The translations under genes and the position numbers were made by a program. The notes beneath the pieces were generated by a model. The model ran no database searches and had not been told where the DNA came from. It was given only the letters and a program-made list of their open reading frames with translations. A stretch of DNA of 64,000 nt from Oncomelania hupensis (lineage: Eukaryota > Mollusca > Gastropoda > Littorinimorpha > Pomatiopsidae): positions 26,139,059 to 26,203,058 of the forward strand of contig CM072525.1 of NCBI GenBank assembly GCA_036898135.1, read 5' to 3'. Shown here piece by piece: positions 22,006-32,723 of this stretch (positions within the stretch are counted from its first letter, which is position 1; each line of letters starts with the position of its first letter).

Positions 22006-23670
22006 CAGGGCCGGACCTTGGAAACGTCGAGGGGGAGGTTACATATTCAGCGAAGGCGCGAAGCGCCGAGCCTTCTAGGAGGGTCCGGGGGCATGCTCCC
22101 CCGGAAATTTTTTTCTTCAAGGATGCAAAATGGTGCAATCTGGTGCAATCTGAACCTTGAAAAAGCCATTTGAGATGGTCTGGGACTTTGAGCTTTTTGA
22201 ACAATTGAACTGACAAACTCTGGGGTACAAAAATTATCCTCCGCCCCTCCCTTAAAAAAAACCAACACACACACACAAACATTTATTTATCAGCAGAGAT
22301 GTTTTGTATACTATTATTATTCACTACTCTTTGTTGATCGTTAACGGTATAAAGCTTTACCTTGTAGTTTATGAACATCACCGCCCTGCTTTCATTTAAT
22401 TCAGTCTTGCGGCACTAGGTTTCTCGGCATTAGTACCATTTGTGAATTGTATCTTTTGGCAAAACAGTTCACTGCCTCATTGAAGTCAATATCAACATCC
22501 CTGTGCACTTTCATTAAAGCAAGTCCATTGAGTCTCTGTGCCCCATTGTAGAGCGCAGGTAGTTTTTCAGGTTGCGCAACTGACTGTTTGAACGCTCACA
22601 CTCGGCAGTAGTGACAGGCAAGGTGCAAAGGTTCTTTAGCATGATGAACAGGTTGGGATAAAAATCCTTGTCACAATGTTTCAGTGCTTCTGATGCAGTG
22701 GATGGGATGATAGCTGTCGCATTCTCAGCAGCACTTCGCCATTTGCAAACCCACCGTTGGTATTCTGCATCAAGGGTAGCGTTGTCTGGTAGGTCAGACT
22801 CCCACAACATTGCCAGTATCTTCACCCCTTCTGGAACCTGCATGAAACCATCCTGGTTGTCTATTAAAGTGCTTGGCACCAGACAGAGACCATCAACTGC
22901 TAGGCCAGCATTTTTGAACCTCGAGTCCAATTCGGTTGACAGGTGTTCCAAGAAAGGAATGGCAATGCAAATCTTGAAATATTCTTCTGGAGTGGCCGCA
23001 GGTTGGTTGTTACGGAGAGTCTGTCGGGATGCTTGACGAGGAACAATAACACCAGTTGTCAAAGCATTTGCCATTTTGCTGACTTCACCAAACCAGGCAA
23101 CGAACGCTGTGTCGACATCTCTTCTAATAGAAGACATGCAGTTACTGACTTTTTTGATTTCCCTGTAGGCATCGACAACATCTTTTGTCCTTTTCTGCAG
23201 CTTCACTGTCAAGGGTTTCCATTTCAATGGATGTTTTTGGACGATTCAGCGATGGATGTTCGTTACAACGAATTGTCGTAATTATCAACTTAACATCTTA
23301 ATTAATATTTCTAAAAAGTCGTTTTTGGTGGATTAGGGCAGTATCAATGTGAAGGTGCTGGAAGAGGCTTGCGGCCAGAACAAGAAAATATGGCTGCATT
23401 ATTTAGGCTTAGGGGTTGTGTTACTTGGTCGTTTCAACGGGAAAACGCTTTGGACGTTTCAACGGATCCCTTGAAATGGATTTCCGTTGAATTGACTATA
23501 AATAACTCTTTGTACGTTGGACCAAAAGTGACTAAAAACTGCAATGATTTAGAAACAATTTAAAAAAATTGAAACTCTTTGCATAAAAAAAATTTCAATT
23601 TTTTTAATTTGGAGGGGGGGTTCCAGAACCCAGGTACCCCACTCCCCCCACCGTTCTGGGTCCGGCCCTG
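22006..23670 (-). mobile_element. Inner hAT-like transposon (5-bp duplication GACAT)
   Basis: The ends CAGGGCCGGACC and GGTCCGGCCCTG are inverted repeats, flanked exactly by GACAT (22001-22005 and 23671-23675). Inside the left end lies GGGTCCGGGGGCATGC, a subterminal block also seen in the element at 35497-36124. It sits in the 3' non-coding part of the outer element and carries a hAT C-terminal transposase fragment. Confidence 0.85.
22401..23227 (-). pseudogene. hAT transposase C-terminal part (inner element)
   Basis: The 237-codon frame 22514-23227 ends in the hAT dimerisation signature LPVTTAECERSNSQLRNLKN, in the style of ZMYM1 or THAP12-like proteins. A frameshift near 22515 moves the last 37 or so residues to another frame, which stops at 22401-22403. 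The N-terminal zinc finger and first catalytic Asp are absent, so the protein cannot be active. Confidence 0.8.
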
Positions 23671-23895
23671 GACATTTACTCCAAATAATTTGAACTATTT
23701 TCATAGACACTATGTGAGAGAGAAAAAAAATGATATATCATATATTTCTACAACTGTGCATATAAGAGAGAGAGAAAGAGAGAGAGAGAGGGGGGGGGAG
23801 GGAGGGTAGAGAGAAATGGAGAGAAACTGACCTGACAATGTTGATCCATCACAGTAACAAAAACAGCAGTCATGCATGTCATTTGGCATGGGAAA

Positions 23896-24270
23896 TTACA
23901 CCGTTAATTTTCCAAAGTATGCCTTATGGCGTTCATTTGTATTGATAAATTCGTAAGCAGTTTGCGCTAGGTCTAGTTGATCTACTTTGTCTTTGAACAC
24001 ATGCATTATAAGACATTTATTTAGACGCTCCTGCGTCATCGTTGCCCAAAGGTATGTTTTACCCGCTTTAGGGCTGAAAAACTGCGTTCAGCCGTTGCCT
24101 ATTGTGGTTGGGATGGTGAAGTACAGTCTGAGAAGTTTATCCACTTCACTCAGCATCCATCGCACAGTGTCAGAAGCTTTCAGTTCATCCGGCAGTGCTT
24201 GGAATACGGTGATCCTAGAGTTAGCCGCCTCCTGGTGTCACCCAGTGCATGTGGGAGGATTCTAGCTGAG
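23896..24270 (-). pseudogene. hAT transposase C-terminus (outer element)
   Basis: With frameshifts and a stop bridged by eye, the minus strand reads LLRLYFTIPTT, then KTYLWATMTQERLNKCLIMH, typical of the C-terminal hAT dimerisation region. It stops at 23896-23898. It continues the transposase of 24368-25000 after a damaged stretch. Confidence 0.6.
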
Positions 24271-24367
24271 TTTTGAGTCTGTCCAAGTCGATGTTAGCGG
24301 AATATGTATCTTTGATTTCTTGAGGAATTTTTGGTCTCTTCCCTGCTGCTCCATCACTTAGAAGAAC

Positions 24368-24930
24368 TTAAATTTTCCTTGGTAAGTCGAGAGCTATTTG
24401 ATCAAACCGGCTCTTTAAATGTTCTTTGATGTTGTCAATGGCATCACAGTATTGCTGTCTGTAGTAAGCAGATGGACAAGAGTAGCTGTGACCCTGTGAG
24501 CCATCGTCCAGTCTTCGTGGAGGCTGCTTCTGTATAGGAACGCAGGGCTCATCACACAAATTTGCAGCTTTCGTTGTGATGTCAGCAAAAAATGTCTCAT
24601 AAAAATCTTCATGCCGCATGCTTTCCAGTGTTCTCGGAGAAATGTCAGCAGCGTTTACTGCATCATCACAAGTCGTTTGTTTTCTTTGAAGAACTGTCGC
24701 CAACTCTTCAGTCACAGCAAGGATCTCATCTTTTGACACATGACCCTGAACATTACTCGCCCCGTCGTAGGCCTGGCCCCTACAGTTTTGCACTGGCAAG
24801 TCAAGTCTGATCAAGCAATCCTTCAGTGCTTTGAAAATGGTCTCAGCACAGATATTGTTAACTTGCATCAGTCCAGAGAAAGGGGGAATATATTGGTTTG
24901 AACCTTCAAATAATGTTTTTTGAGGGGCTG
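24368..24930 (-). pseudogene. hAT transposase core (outer element)
   Basis: The frame contains the hAT catalytic-region motif CRGQAYDGASNVQGH, whose Asp is part of the RNase H-like triad. A direct jump to KDEILAVTEELATVLQRKQT follows, which suggests an internal deletion of the insertion domain. The N-terminal DNA-binding part is missing. The region 24933-24976 forms a G/C-rich hairpin near the right terminus. Confidence 0.7.
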
Positions 24931-25312
24931 AATATTGGGGGGGCAAATGTATAGGTTTGCCCCCCCCCAATATTTTTCTGGAGGGGGCCAGTGCCCCCCT
25001 TGCCCCCCCGCTTCCGCCGCCTGTGACAATGCGTGTTTGTGTGACATTGGTTTTACGCATTACCCTCGCAAAAACGCTCCTACTTCTCTCTTTCTTTATT
25101 TGGAAGTCGTTTCTATGTTTCTGGAGAGGATTGGGCCCTGCCAGGTCTTTCTTGCCCAAGACACACTGCATGATGAATAAAACCATTTACTCCATACCGG
25201 GTCGGTCGTCGCCCGGGTCAACAAGGACCGCGCCTTCCGTTGGCCACCAGGACGGAGGTGATAAGTGAGCTACTGATGGACAACTTAGCAAGATCCGCAC
25301 CAAAAATTACAT

Positions 25313-26467
25313 CGTCATAGTAACCTGGAATGTCAGGACCCTAAATGCGGAGGGAAAATTAGAAGAACTGGCCCACGAGTTGGACCACTATCGATGGAAC
25401 GTTTTAGGGATCAGCGAACTGCGCTGGAAAGGCATAGATGAAACAAAGACCGACAAAGGCCACAAGCTTTATTTCAGCGGTAGAGATGACAGGCAGGAAC
25501 ACGGAGTTGGATTCTTGGTCCACAAGAACATTCTAGCCACTGTCATGGGTTGCCGCCCAGTCTCCAGTGGACTCATTACCATCCGTCTGAGAGCAGCCAA
25601 TCACCATCGTCCAGGCCTATGCCCCAACATCAGACTATGACGACAGCGAAGTAGAGGATTTCTATGAAAATCTACAGGCTGTCCTTGATCAAGTGCCGAA
25701 GAAGGACATAGTCATAGTGGAAGGCGACTGGAATGCCAAGGTTGGCCAAGATGCGCACCACAAATGGGGAGACATATGTGGACCCCCCTTGCAACAACGA
25801 GACAAATGACAGGAGTCTGAGACTGTTGGAGTTTGCCAGATACAACAATCTGATACTGGCAAACACGCTTGGTCTCCACAAAACATCCAGACGATGGACA
25901 TGGCACAGTCCCGGCGGGGAGCATCACAACAAGATCGACTACATCATGGTCATGAAACGCTTCAGATCAAGCATTGGCAGGACACGCACTTTTCCAGGAG
26001 CAGATATCGGAAGTGACCACGATCTCGTGATGATGTCTTTCCGGCTCCACTTGAAGAGAGTAAACACCGCAAAGTGCACTAGACTGAAGTTCGAACTGGA
26101 CAAACTGCAAGACCCGGAGGTGGCAAAAATATTTCAGACCACAATTGGAGGGAAATTTGCACCACTGCTCATTTTGGGAGCTAGTGAAGTAGATGTCAAC
26201 ACCCTGACCACCACCTTCAACTTAGCTGTGACAGATGCCGCCACTGAGATCCTTGAAAAGCACCGGCCAAAGAAGAAGCTGTGGATCACACGTAAACTTT
26301 TGGACCTGTGTGATAAACGAAGAAAGATTTAAAAAAAATAAAAAAAAGAATGAAAGAAACAGAACACCTCACAGAGAGCTGATGCCTACCAATAAAATCA
26401 ACAATGACATCCGAAAAAGCATGCGCACAGCAAAAGAGAACTGGGTGGAAGAGCAATGCCAGGAAAT
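25313..26467 (+). pseudogene. LINE copy D endonuclease
   Basis: Motifs TWNVRTLNAEGK, GISELRWKG, YAPTSDYDDSEVEDF, VEGDWNAKVGQD and GSDHDLVMM are readable across three frames. Frameshifts lie near 25600 (with loss of a few codons relative to copy A) and 25790, and a stop at 26330. The block ends at the first element Z insertion. Confidence 0.8.
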
Positions 26468-26822
26468 TACATTACATTACATAGTTGTTGCTTTAGGTCC
26501 AGCGGACTCTTCCGAGCCAAATCAGGACCGGACAACCCCCAATCCGCAAAAAAGATCTGCGGAAACAACCCTAGTGGGAAAACTGAATGCCCTCCACCAG
26601 CCAGTCACTTTACAATAAAGACATCCCACGCAGGGGACGGCTGAGGCTTCACCCCAACTTATCGAACCCCTGTTTACAAAAACAAAATAGAATACAAACA
26701 TTATTATAAATTATCAACAAAACACATACATATAAAATGCCTACATTGCTAAATAATAACATCATAGGAAGCCCTAGTGGCAGAAAGCGTCCAATATTCC
26801 CAAGCTGATCCAACAGACCTCA
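26468..26822 (-). mobile_element. Element Z, copy 2, 3' part
   Basis: On the minus strand this is the 3' two thirds of element Z, with a TGTAA-type tail at its junction with the LINE (26468). Homology stops near CCAACAGACCTCATACTG (about 26822), where a complex of other insertions begins. The 5' end reappears at 29686-29716. Confidence 0.85.
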
Positions 26823-27476
26823 TACTGCCTTACATAACGTATTTCCAGTTGAACAAAAACTTCCATCTTCTACTTTCTTTATTTTTTTATTATTATTTTT
26901 TTGTTGTTGTTGTTGCCAAGGGGTGGGGGTGGGGGATGCTGCAGCACTCCTAGCACCCCCCCCCCCTATCCCCTGGATCCGGCCCTGGTGCAAATAAAGA
27001 AGAAGAAAAGCAAAACAAATCAGTGAACAAAATAATGACCTCTCGAATTTCCATCTTTTACCAAGATTTCTGCAGACTGTAATCGTCTGTGTGTCTATTT
27101 GTCTGTGTGTTCACGTAACTCAACATCGTTCTAAATTGAGCTGACATTTGGCGCGTTATATACATGTACATTGGAATTGGGTCCCATTAATTGATTAGAT
27201 TCACATAGTTGAACAGTTAAAATAAGACAGTGCAAATCGAACGAATCGCTTTCGTTATTACATATTTTAATTTAGATTAATATTTCTGTGTTGGTTTGTT
27301 GTCCCTTGCTGAATTCCACACGAAAACTATCTTTTCCCATTTTAACTTACACCCCCACCCTCCCCAGCTCCAGCCCCACACCCCCGAACGGCCGTCCATA
27401 AGTCGTCGTGGAGACGTTTGTCTTACCAGAGTTGCCGAGAACAAAATTCAAAGTATTTATTTGAGTGGTTGGACAA

Positions 27477-27555
<79 letters not shown>

Positions 27556-28100
27556 ATCTCTCCCTCTCTTTGTCGAACATGGCCTTTTCAAAATGTAGAT
27601 TTTCTTCTTCTTTGTGTTTCCCTTCCCCCCTCCACCCCCAATGGGTATTACCTATTGCTATCGTACTTACAGGTAAATAGCAATTACGTTACTTGAATGA
27701 ACATTATGAATATGCACTCATCGTCAAGATCTATTGTTTCTGGACACAGCCACATGATAACAAGTGATATTTCACGAAAGTGAAAAGGTCCTTTTAGCCT
27801 TTCGTGTGAAGCCACCAGAAATCCACGGAAAATAGCAGAAAAAGATACTTTTTTTTAATGAACACTTGCAGTAGGTCCATTGTCCCTTATTGGATTCCAT
27901 TACGCTCACTTATGTTGATTGATTTTTGTTTATTAACTCGGGTATTATAAACTCTTCAAGAATACCTCTCTTATAACCCAGTTTGTGTATATTGATTGAA
28001 ATGTTACAGTATTAGGCTTATTTGTTGATGTCCGTGTGTGTAAGTTCACGTGTGTGTGAGTGTGTGTGTGAGAGAGAGAGAGATAGAGAGAGAGGGGGTA

Positions 28101-28139
<39 letters not shown>

Positions 28140-28603
28140 ATTACGGATAAGAGATAACATGTGAGCCTTCGTGTCCTAATTATTTCAAACCAACCTTTAA
28201 TCGGAAGGATAAATCATAAAAGTAGATCATGAATTGTACATGTTGTACTATCGTCATTGTGGAAAACCCAAAAGCTCACAAAATTAAAGCAAACAAAGAC
28301 ATGAACAAAACCTAAACAATATGGTGGATAAAAAAATGGTTTGTCTTGCAAAGCCATGCAACAGCTTAGGAATAAATCTCTTCTTTACTTCTCATTTGAA
28401 AGTGCAGTCCAGTCAAATCGTTGGTTTCCCAGTTCTCCATTGATTCGGATTAATCTCAGTACAAAAGGTAGGCCTATAATTATCATGTGTTCAACTTATA
28501 ACACCCTTATTTAGTCATAAACGCATTTCATCATGTATAGCGAAAGTGAAGTCTAATTTGCTTCGTAAGTTTCTAAGCTAGGGACTCCTTTTCTGCCAAA
28601 CAG
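26823..28603. other. Foreign DNA inside element Z copy 2
   Basis: The stretch includes a lone hAT-like right end (GGATCCGGCCCTGG near 26975) preceded by a C-tract, a TC array (27478-27560) and an AG array (28060-28137). No gene was recognised. It has replaced about 200 bp of element Z. Confidence 0.55.
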
Positions 28604-28607
28604 TTAA

Positions 28608-29267
28608 CTCTTTCCCTGCCAGGCATGTTTCCACGTTTGTGCCAGACATTTCTCTGGCACCGGAAAGAAAGTTCAGTACCTTAGGCATTTAAGCTACTGT
28701 TCTTTCAATAATAGTTGTTAAATAGACATATTTTATATCAAATTAAAGGTAAAAGAGTGAAGAATAAGAAAAAAAAACCACAAAAATGTTAATTTGATTA
28801 TGTTATTGAAATATGTGTTTTGAAAGCATGTTGATCTTTTTGAAATGATAAAATAAAATAAAAATATTTCTACATACCACAGTGATAAAAAAAAATCTGG
28901 AGGAATAATTCCAATCACTGAATCAGCTTCACACACCAGAAAGAAAATTTATTTAGGATCAAAATACACTTTACAGTTTGAAATTATCTTGATTATTAGC
29001 ACAGAGTTTGACACACTGTCGATTGTGCCCATCACAATGCTTAGTAAATCGCACAAAAAACACTCTAAAAACGAATCAATTTGAAGAAACCAAGCGCGTG
29101 TCGATCGAAAGTAGAAAGAGTTATCTCTCTTTGGTTAAAATAAAACTTGGATTGGACTGCGCAAAAAACCGGAACGAAACGGAATATTGAAATCGACGAT
29201 ATATCGTCGAATGGCACAAACATGGCGGCTCAGATCGACGATATATCGTCGATTGGCAGGGAAAGAG
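28608..29267. mobile_element. piggyBac-like MITE with repeated 20-bp palindrome
   Basis: The ends CTCTTTCCCTGCCA and TGGCAGGGAAAGAG are perfect 14-bp inverted repeats. TTAA precedes the left end (28604-28607) and TGAA, one change from TTAA, follows the right end (29268-29271). Near the right end ATCGACGATATATCGTCG occurs twice (about 29192 and 29234), each a palindrome of 18-20 bp. No transposase remains. Confidence 0.75.
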
Positions 29268-29470
29268 TGAAATCTCTCCTTCAGTTTTTCACTCTCCTTC
29301 ATAATCACCGTTACTGCTGATGCGAAAATTCCAAATTGTTCAGGAATTTCTTTTGTTTTCTTTTTTCTTTTCATCTTCAAGTGCGTGAATTAGATCTATT
29401 TTAGGCTTCAGGGTAAGCGTGACGCGCCGATGTTGCTATGAACGTCAGTAACTCTCCTGAAACTTTAATA

Positions 29471-29685
29471 CAGTAATCTCCCTTGAAACTTTATTATAAG
29501 CGGCAGCAAAACTCGCCAGGGGCCTTAGAAAACACTTTATTATAAGCGGACTTTACTATATTTTTTTTATTATATCCGATTTTTTAAAACAGAGACAAAG
29601 AAGAGTTTTGGTCGGGACCAAGACTGGACTTTACTAAAACCGAATATTTACTTTATCCGGCCTTTATTATATCCGGAGTTCACTG
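29471..29685. mobile_element. Possible pogo-like MITE
   Basis: CAGTAATCTCC at the left and GGAGTTCACTG at the right are imperfect inverted repeats, each next to TA (29469-29470 and 29686-29687). The interior repeats TTTATTATAAGCGG and TTTATTATATCCGG. The family differs from the Tigger relic at 3598. Confidence 0.5.
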
Positions 29686-29716
29686 TATACTGAAACCCCC
29701 GGCACCCCAACGGGTG
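29686..29716 (-). mobile_element. Element Z, copy 2, 5' end
   Basis: TACTGAAACCCCCGGCACCC then CAACGGG is the 5' end of element Z on the minus strand, ending exactly at the second copy of the AATGCCAGGAAAT target duplication. It pairs with 26468-26822 as one insertion. Confidence 0.85.
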
Positions 29717-30655
29717 AATGCCAGGAAATAGAGAACAGTCTGAACAAGAACAACAGCAAGAAGGCCAACCAGACTGTGAAGCGGCTGATAAGTGTTAAAC
29801 AGCCCAAGGTCTCCACGATCCAAAGCAAATCTGGCATATGCCTTACAGAAGAACAAAAAGTCTTGGACAGATGGACAGAGTACTGCTCTGACCTTTACAA
29901 CCACACACCAAACGGATACCCATCAGTTCTAGCATGTCCAGAGAATAGAGAAGAAGAGGAAATCCTCCCAAATCTCCGAGAGGAAGTTAAGGCAGCAGTG
30001 CAATCGCTGAAGAAGGGGAAGTCAGCTGGAGTGGACAACATACCAGCGGAACTGCTTCAAGCAGGAGGAGAAGCGATGTTTGACGCACTCACCATTATCT
30101 GTAACAAGATCTGGCAGAGTGGGGAGTGGTCTACACCATGGACTCAATCGCTTGTCATCACTCTTCCCAAAAAAGGTAACCTTCAGGAATGTGAAAATTA
30201 CCGCACCATCAGCCTCATCAGCCATCCCAGCAAGGTCCTCCTGAAAATAATACTCAACAGGTTGAAACCCCAAGCTGAACAAAATCATAGCTGAAGAACA
30301 AGCAGGATTCAGGGCAGGGCGAAGTACCACTGAACAGATTTTCAACATCAGAAAAATCTGCAATAAATATCTACAGCACCAACAACATCTATATCATGTG
30401 TTCGTAGAATTCAAAAAGGAGTTTGACCGAGAGTGGCATGCAGCTCTGTGGGCAACCATGAGAGTGTACAACATCAGCCCTAAAATTGTTGAAGTCATCA
30501 AAAGCCTGTATGACAAGGCTACCAGTGCAGTCCTCCGCAACTGCGCCATCGGAAACTGGTTCAGAACAACAATCGGTGTGCGTCAGGGATGCCTACTCTC
30601 TCCAACACTCTTCAACATCTTCCTAGAGCGCATAATGTCAGATGCCCTTGCAGAT
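29717..30655 (+). pseudogene. LINE copy D reverse transcriptase, first part
   Basis: The frame 29776-30294 carries KSAGVDNIPAELLQAGG and PKKGNLQECENYRTISLIS. After a one-base shift near 30285, 30398-30655 carries FVEFKKEFDREWH (the first catalytic Asp of FxDFxKAFD is changed to Glu) and IGVRQGCLLSPTLFNIFLE. It is cut by element Z copy 3 just before the FADD box. Confidence 0.85.
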
Positions 30656-31216
30656 TACATTACAGTATTATTGCTTTAGGTCCAGCGGACTCTTTCGAGC
30701 CAAATCAGGACCGCACAACCCCCGATCCGCATAAAAGATCTGCTGAAACAACCCTAGTGGTAAAACTGAAAGCTCTCCACCAGCCAGTCACTTTACAATA
30801 AAGACATCCCACGAAGGGGACGCTGAGGCTGTAATCTAATTTATCGAACCCCCGTTTACAAAATCAAAATAGAATACAAACATCATTATAAATTATCAAC
30901 AAAACACGTACATATAAAATGCCTACATTGCTAAATAATAACATCATACGAAGCCCTACTGACCACCTGGCAGAAAGCGTCCAATATTCCCAAGCTGATT
31001 CAACAGACCTCATATACAAATAAGGAGTCTTTTCCCGGAAGAAAAAAGGTAGGGGACTGGTCTAGCGAAGAAGAAGATAGTATAGCAGATTGATATAAAA
31101 GAGCAGGAATGAGAAAGAGCAAATGAGAAAGACAGCGACAGTGGGAATTTAAAACACTAAATTTCCAGAAAGTGGGGATACTATTTATACTGAAACCCCC
31201 GGCACCTCAACGGGGG
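30656..31216 (-). mobile_element. Element Z, copy 3 (complete, inside LINE copy D)
   Basis: This 561-bp complete copy is flanked by a perfect 13-bp duplication (TGCCCTTGCAGAT). On the minus strand it begins CCCCGTTGAGGTGCCGGGGG, has TATAAATAG about 30 bp in, and ends GGACCTAAAGCAATAATACT before GTAAT-type repeats. It is the type copy together with 52991-53567. Confidence 0.9.
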
Positions 31217-32066
31217 TGCCCTTGCAGATCACGAAGGCACGGTCAGCACAGTGGGAAGAGCAATCTGAAACCTTCGTTTTGCGGATGACATTGATGGATT
31301 GGCTGGAGAGGAACAAGAACTTGAACAGCTGGTGCAGGGGCTTGACACCACCTCCAGAACCTATGGAATGGAAATAAGTGCAGAGAAGACCGAAATGATG
31401 ACCAACACCACCAATGGAATCAACACGGACATCAAAGTCCAAAGCTAATCCCTCTACACAGTGCATAGCTTCAAATATTTAGGAGCCATTGTATCAGACA
31501 ATGGGTCCCGACAGGAAGTCCTCTCGAGGTTTGCACAAACAACTGCTGCCCTGGCGAGGCTGAAGCCAATTTGGAAAGACAGGACCATCAGTCTAAATTC
31601 CAAGATTAGACTGCTGCGCTCCCTTGTCATCTCCATCTACCTATACGCTTGCGAAACATGGACCCTCACAGCAGATCTGCAACGAAGAATACAAAGCATG
31701 GAGATGAGGTGCTACAGAAGATTGACTTTTGGGCATTTCCTATGCCCAGCACATCACCAACGACGAAGTTCGACAGACCATCACACAAGCCATTGGACAA
31801 CACGATGACCTGCTCACAGTGGTGAAGAAACGGAAACTCCGATGGTATGGCCACGTCACCAGATCATCAGGTCTTGCAAAGACCATTCTGCAAGGCACAG
31901 TGCAATGAGGTAGAAGAGGGAGACCGAAAAAGAGGTGGGAGGACAACATTCGAGAATGGACTGGTTTGACACTGAGCGAAACCATCAGGGTTGCCGAGGA
32001 CAGGGAGAGATGGGGTACGCTGGTTAAACGATCATCTGTGGTGCCCCTACGACCTTCGAGTTACGG
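31217..32066 (+). pseudogene. LINE copy D RT box and C-terminal domain
   Basis: The block resumes with the duplicated LADHEGT codons and the RT box FADDIDGLAGEE. It continues through SFKYLGAIVSDNGSRQEVLS to GHVTRSSGLAKTILQG. A frameshift lies near 31725. TGA (31906-31908) replaces a Gly codon in the GGRRRGRPKKR motif. Confidence 0.8.
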
Positions 32067-32106
32067 GATAGGATAGGATAGGATAGGATAGGATAGGATA
32101 GGATAG

Positions 32107-32483
32107 TTTCTATGTTGTTGCTTTTTTTGTTTGTTTTTTTTTCGTTTGTTCCTCTAAAATGTTGCATTATGACTGCGTATACTTTTTGAAAGGCATCCTC
32201 TCCCTCTAACTTTGGTGAGTTGGACAGTTTTAGTGCAGCACATATAAAGGTGAGAATTGACCAATAGCAATACACTGAAATAATTGCAATATTTTACGCT
32301 TGAATGGGATTCTTGCAAGATTGTTTGCGAATGAAGTTTTGTGCGCATATAAGTATGGATGAAAAAGAAAGTGAACAGGTAACCTTCAGCTGTAAGATTG
32401 GTGACATGAGTGCAAAAGTGCTTTGAATGGAAATAAAACAAAATTTGCGGTATTACGGAACGGCACATACTTGACACGGGTTG
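32107..32483. other. Anonymous DNA after LINE copy D
   Basis: T-rich then unremarkable. No gene or recognised repeat. Confidence 0.4.
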
Positions 32484-32723
32484 AATCGGAAGTGCGCGGT
32501 ATGAGGCTATTGCAGTTTGTGGATATTTTGTTTATATATTTATCTCAGAAACAGTTAAACGTTCGGTAAGGAAATGTCGGCTATAACGATTTCGCGGGTT
32601 TTGAGCGCACAGCAGGCCGATCCGCAGCGCCCAGCACCTGCCCAGATCAGCGTCCATACCGGACAAACTTTACAGTAGAGGCGAAGAAGGACTTCCGACT
32701 AAGCAATTTATTTATATATATAT
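32484..32723 (+). repeat. Dispersed repeat W, copy 1
   Basis: About 240 bp match, in reverse orientation, the segment 37916-38150 at roughly 85-90% by eye. Landmarks are ATGAGGCTATTGCAGTTTGT, GGAAATGTCGGCTATAACG, GCACAGCAGGCCGATC and GAGGCGAAGAAGGACTTCC, ending in AATTTATTTATATATATA. No Pol III boxes, inverted ends or reading frame are evident. Confidence 0.75.

Larger units (their letters stand above)
21946..25025 (-). mobile_element. Outer hAT-like transposon (5-bp duplication ACAAT)
   Basis: Inverted ends CACAGGCGGCGGAAGC and GCTTCCGCCGCCTGTG match over 16 bp, and ACAAT is repeated exactly outside them (21941-21945 and 25026-25030). Subterminal G-tracts (TTGGGGGGGC) are typical of this group. 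It carries a decayed ZMYM1/DUF4371-like transposase on the minus strand and contains a second hAT element. A 5-bp rather than 8-bp duplication fits the hAT5 type. Confidence 0.85.
25119..32106 (+). mobile_element. GGATA-tail LINE, copy D, carrying two element Z insertions
   Basis: Four pieces are one LINE: 25119-26467 (endonuclease), 29717-30655 (RT fingers to palm), 31217-32066 (RT box and C-terminus) and the GGATA tail (32067-32106). The junctions prove it: AATGCCAGGAAAT is duplicated at 26455-26467 and 29717-29729, and TGCCCTTGCAGAT at 30643-30655 and 31217-31229, each flanking an element Z. The rejoined order matches copy A. Confidence 0.9.
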
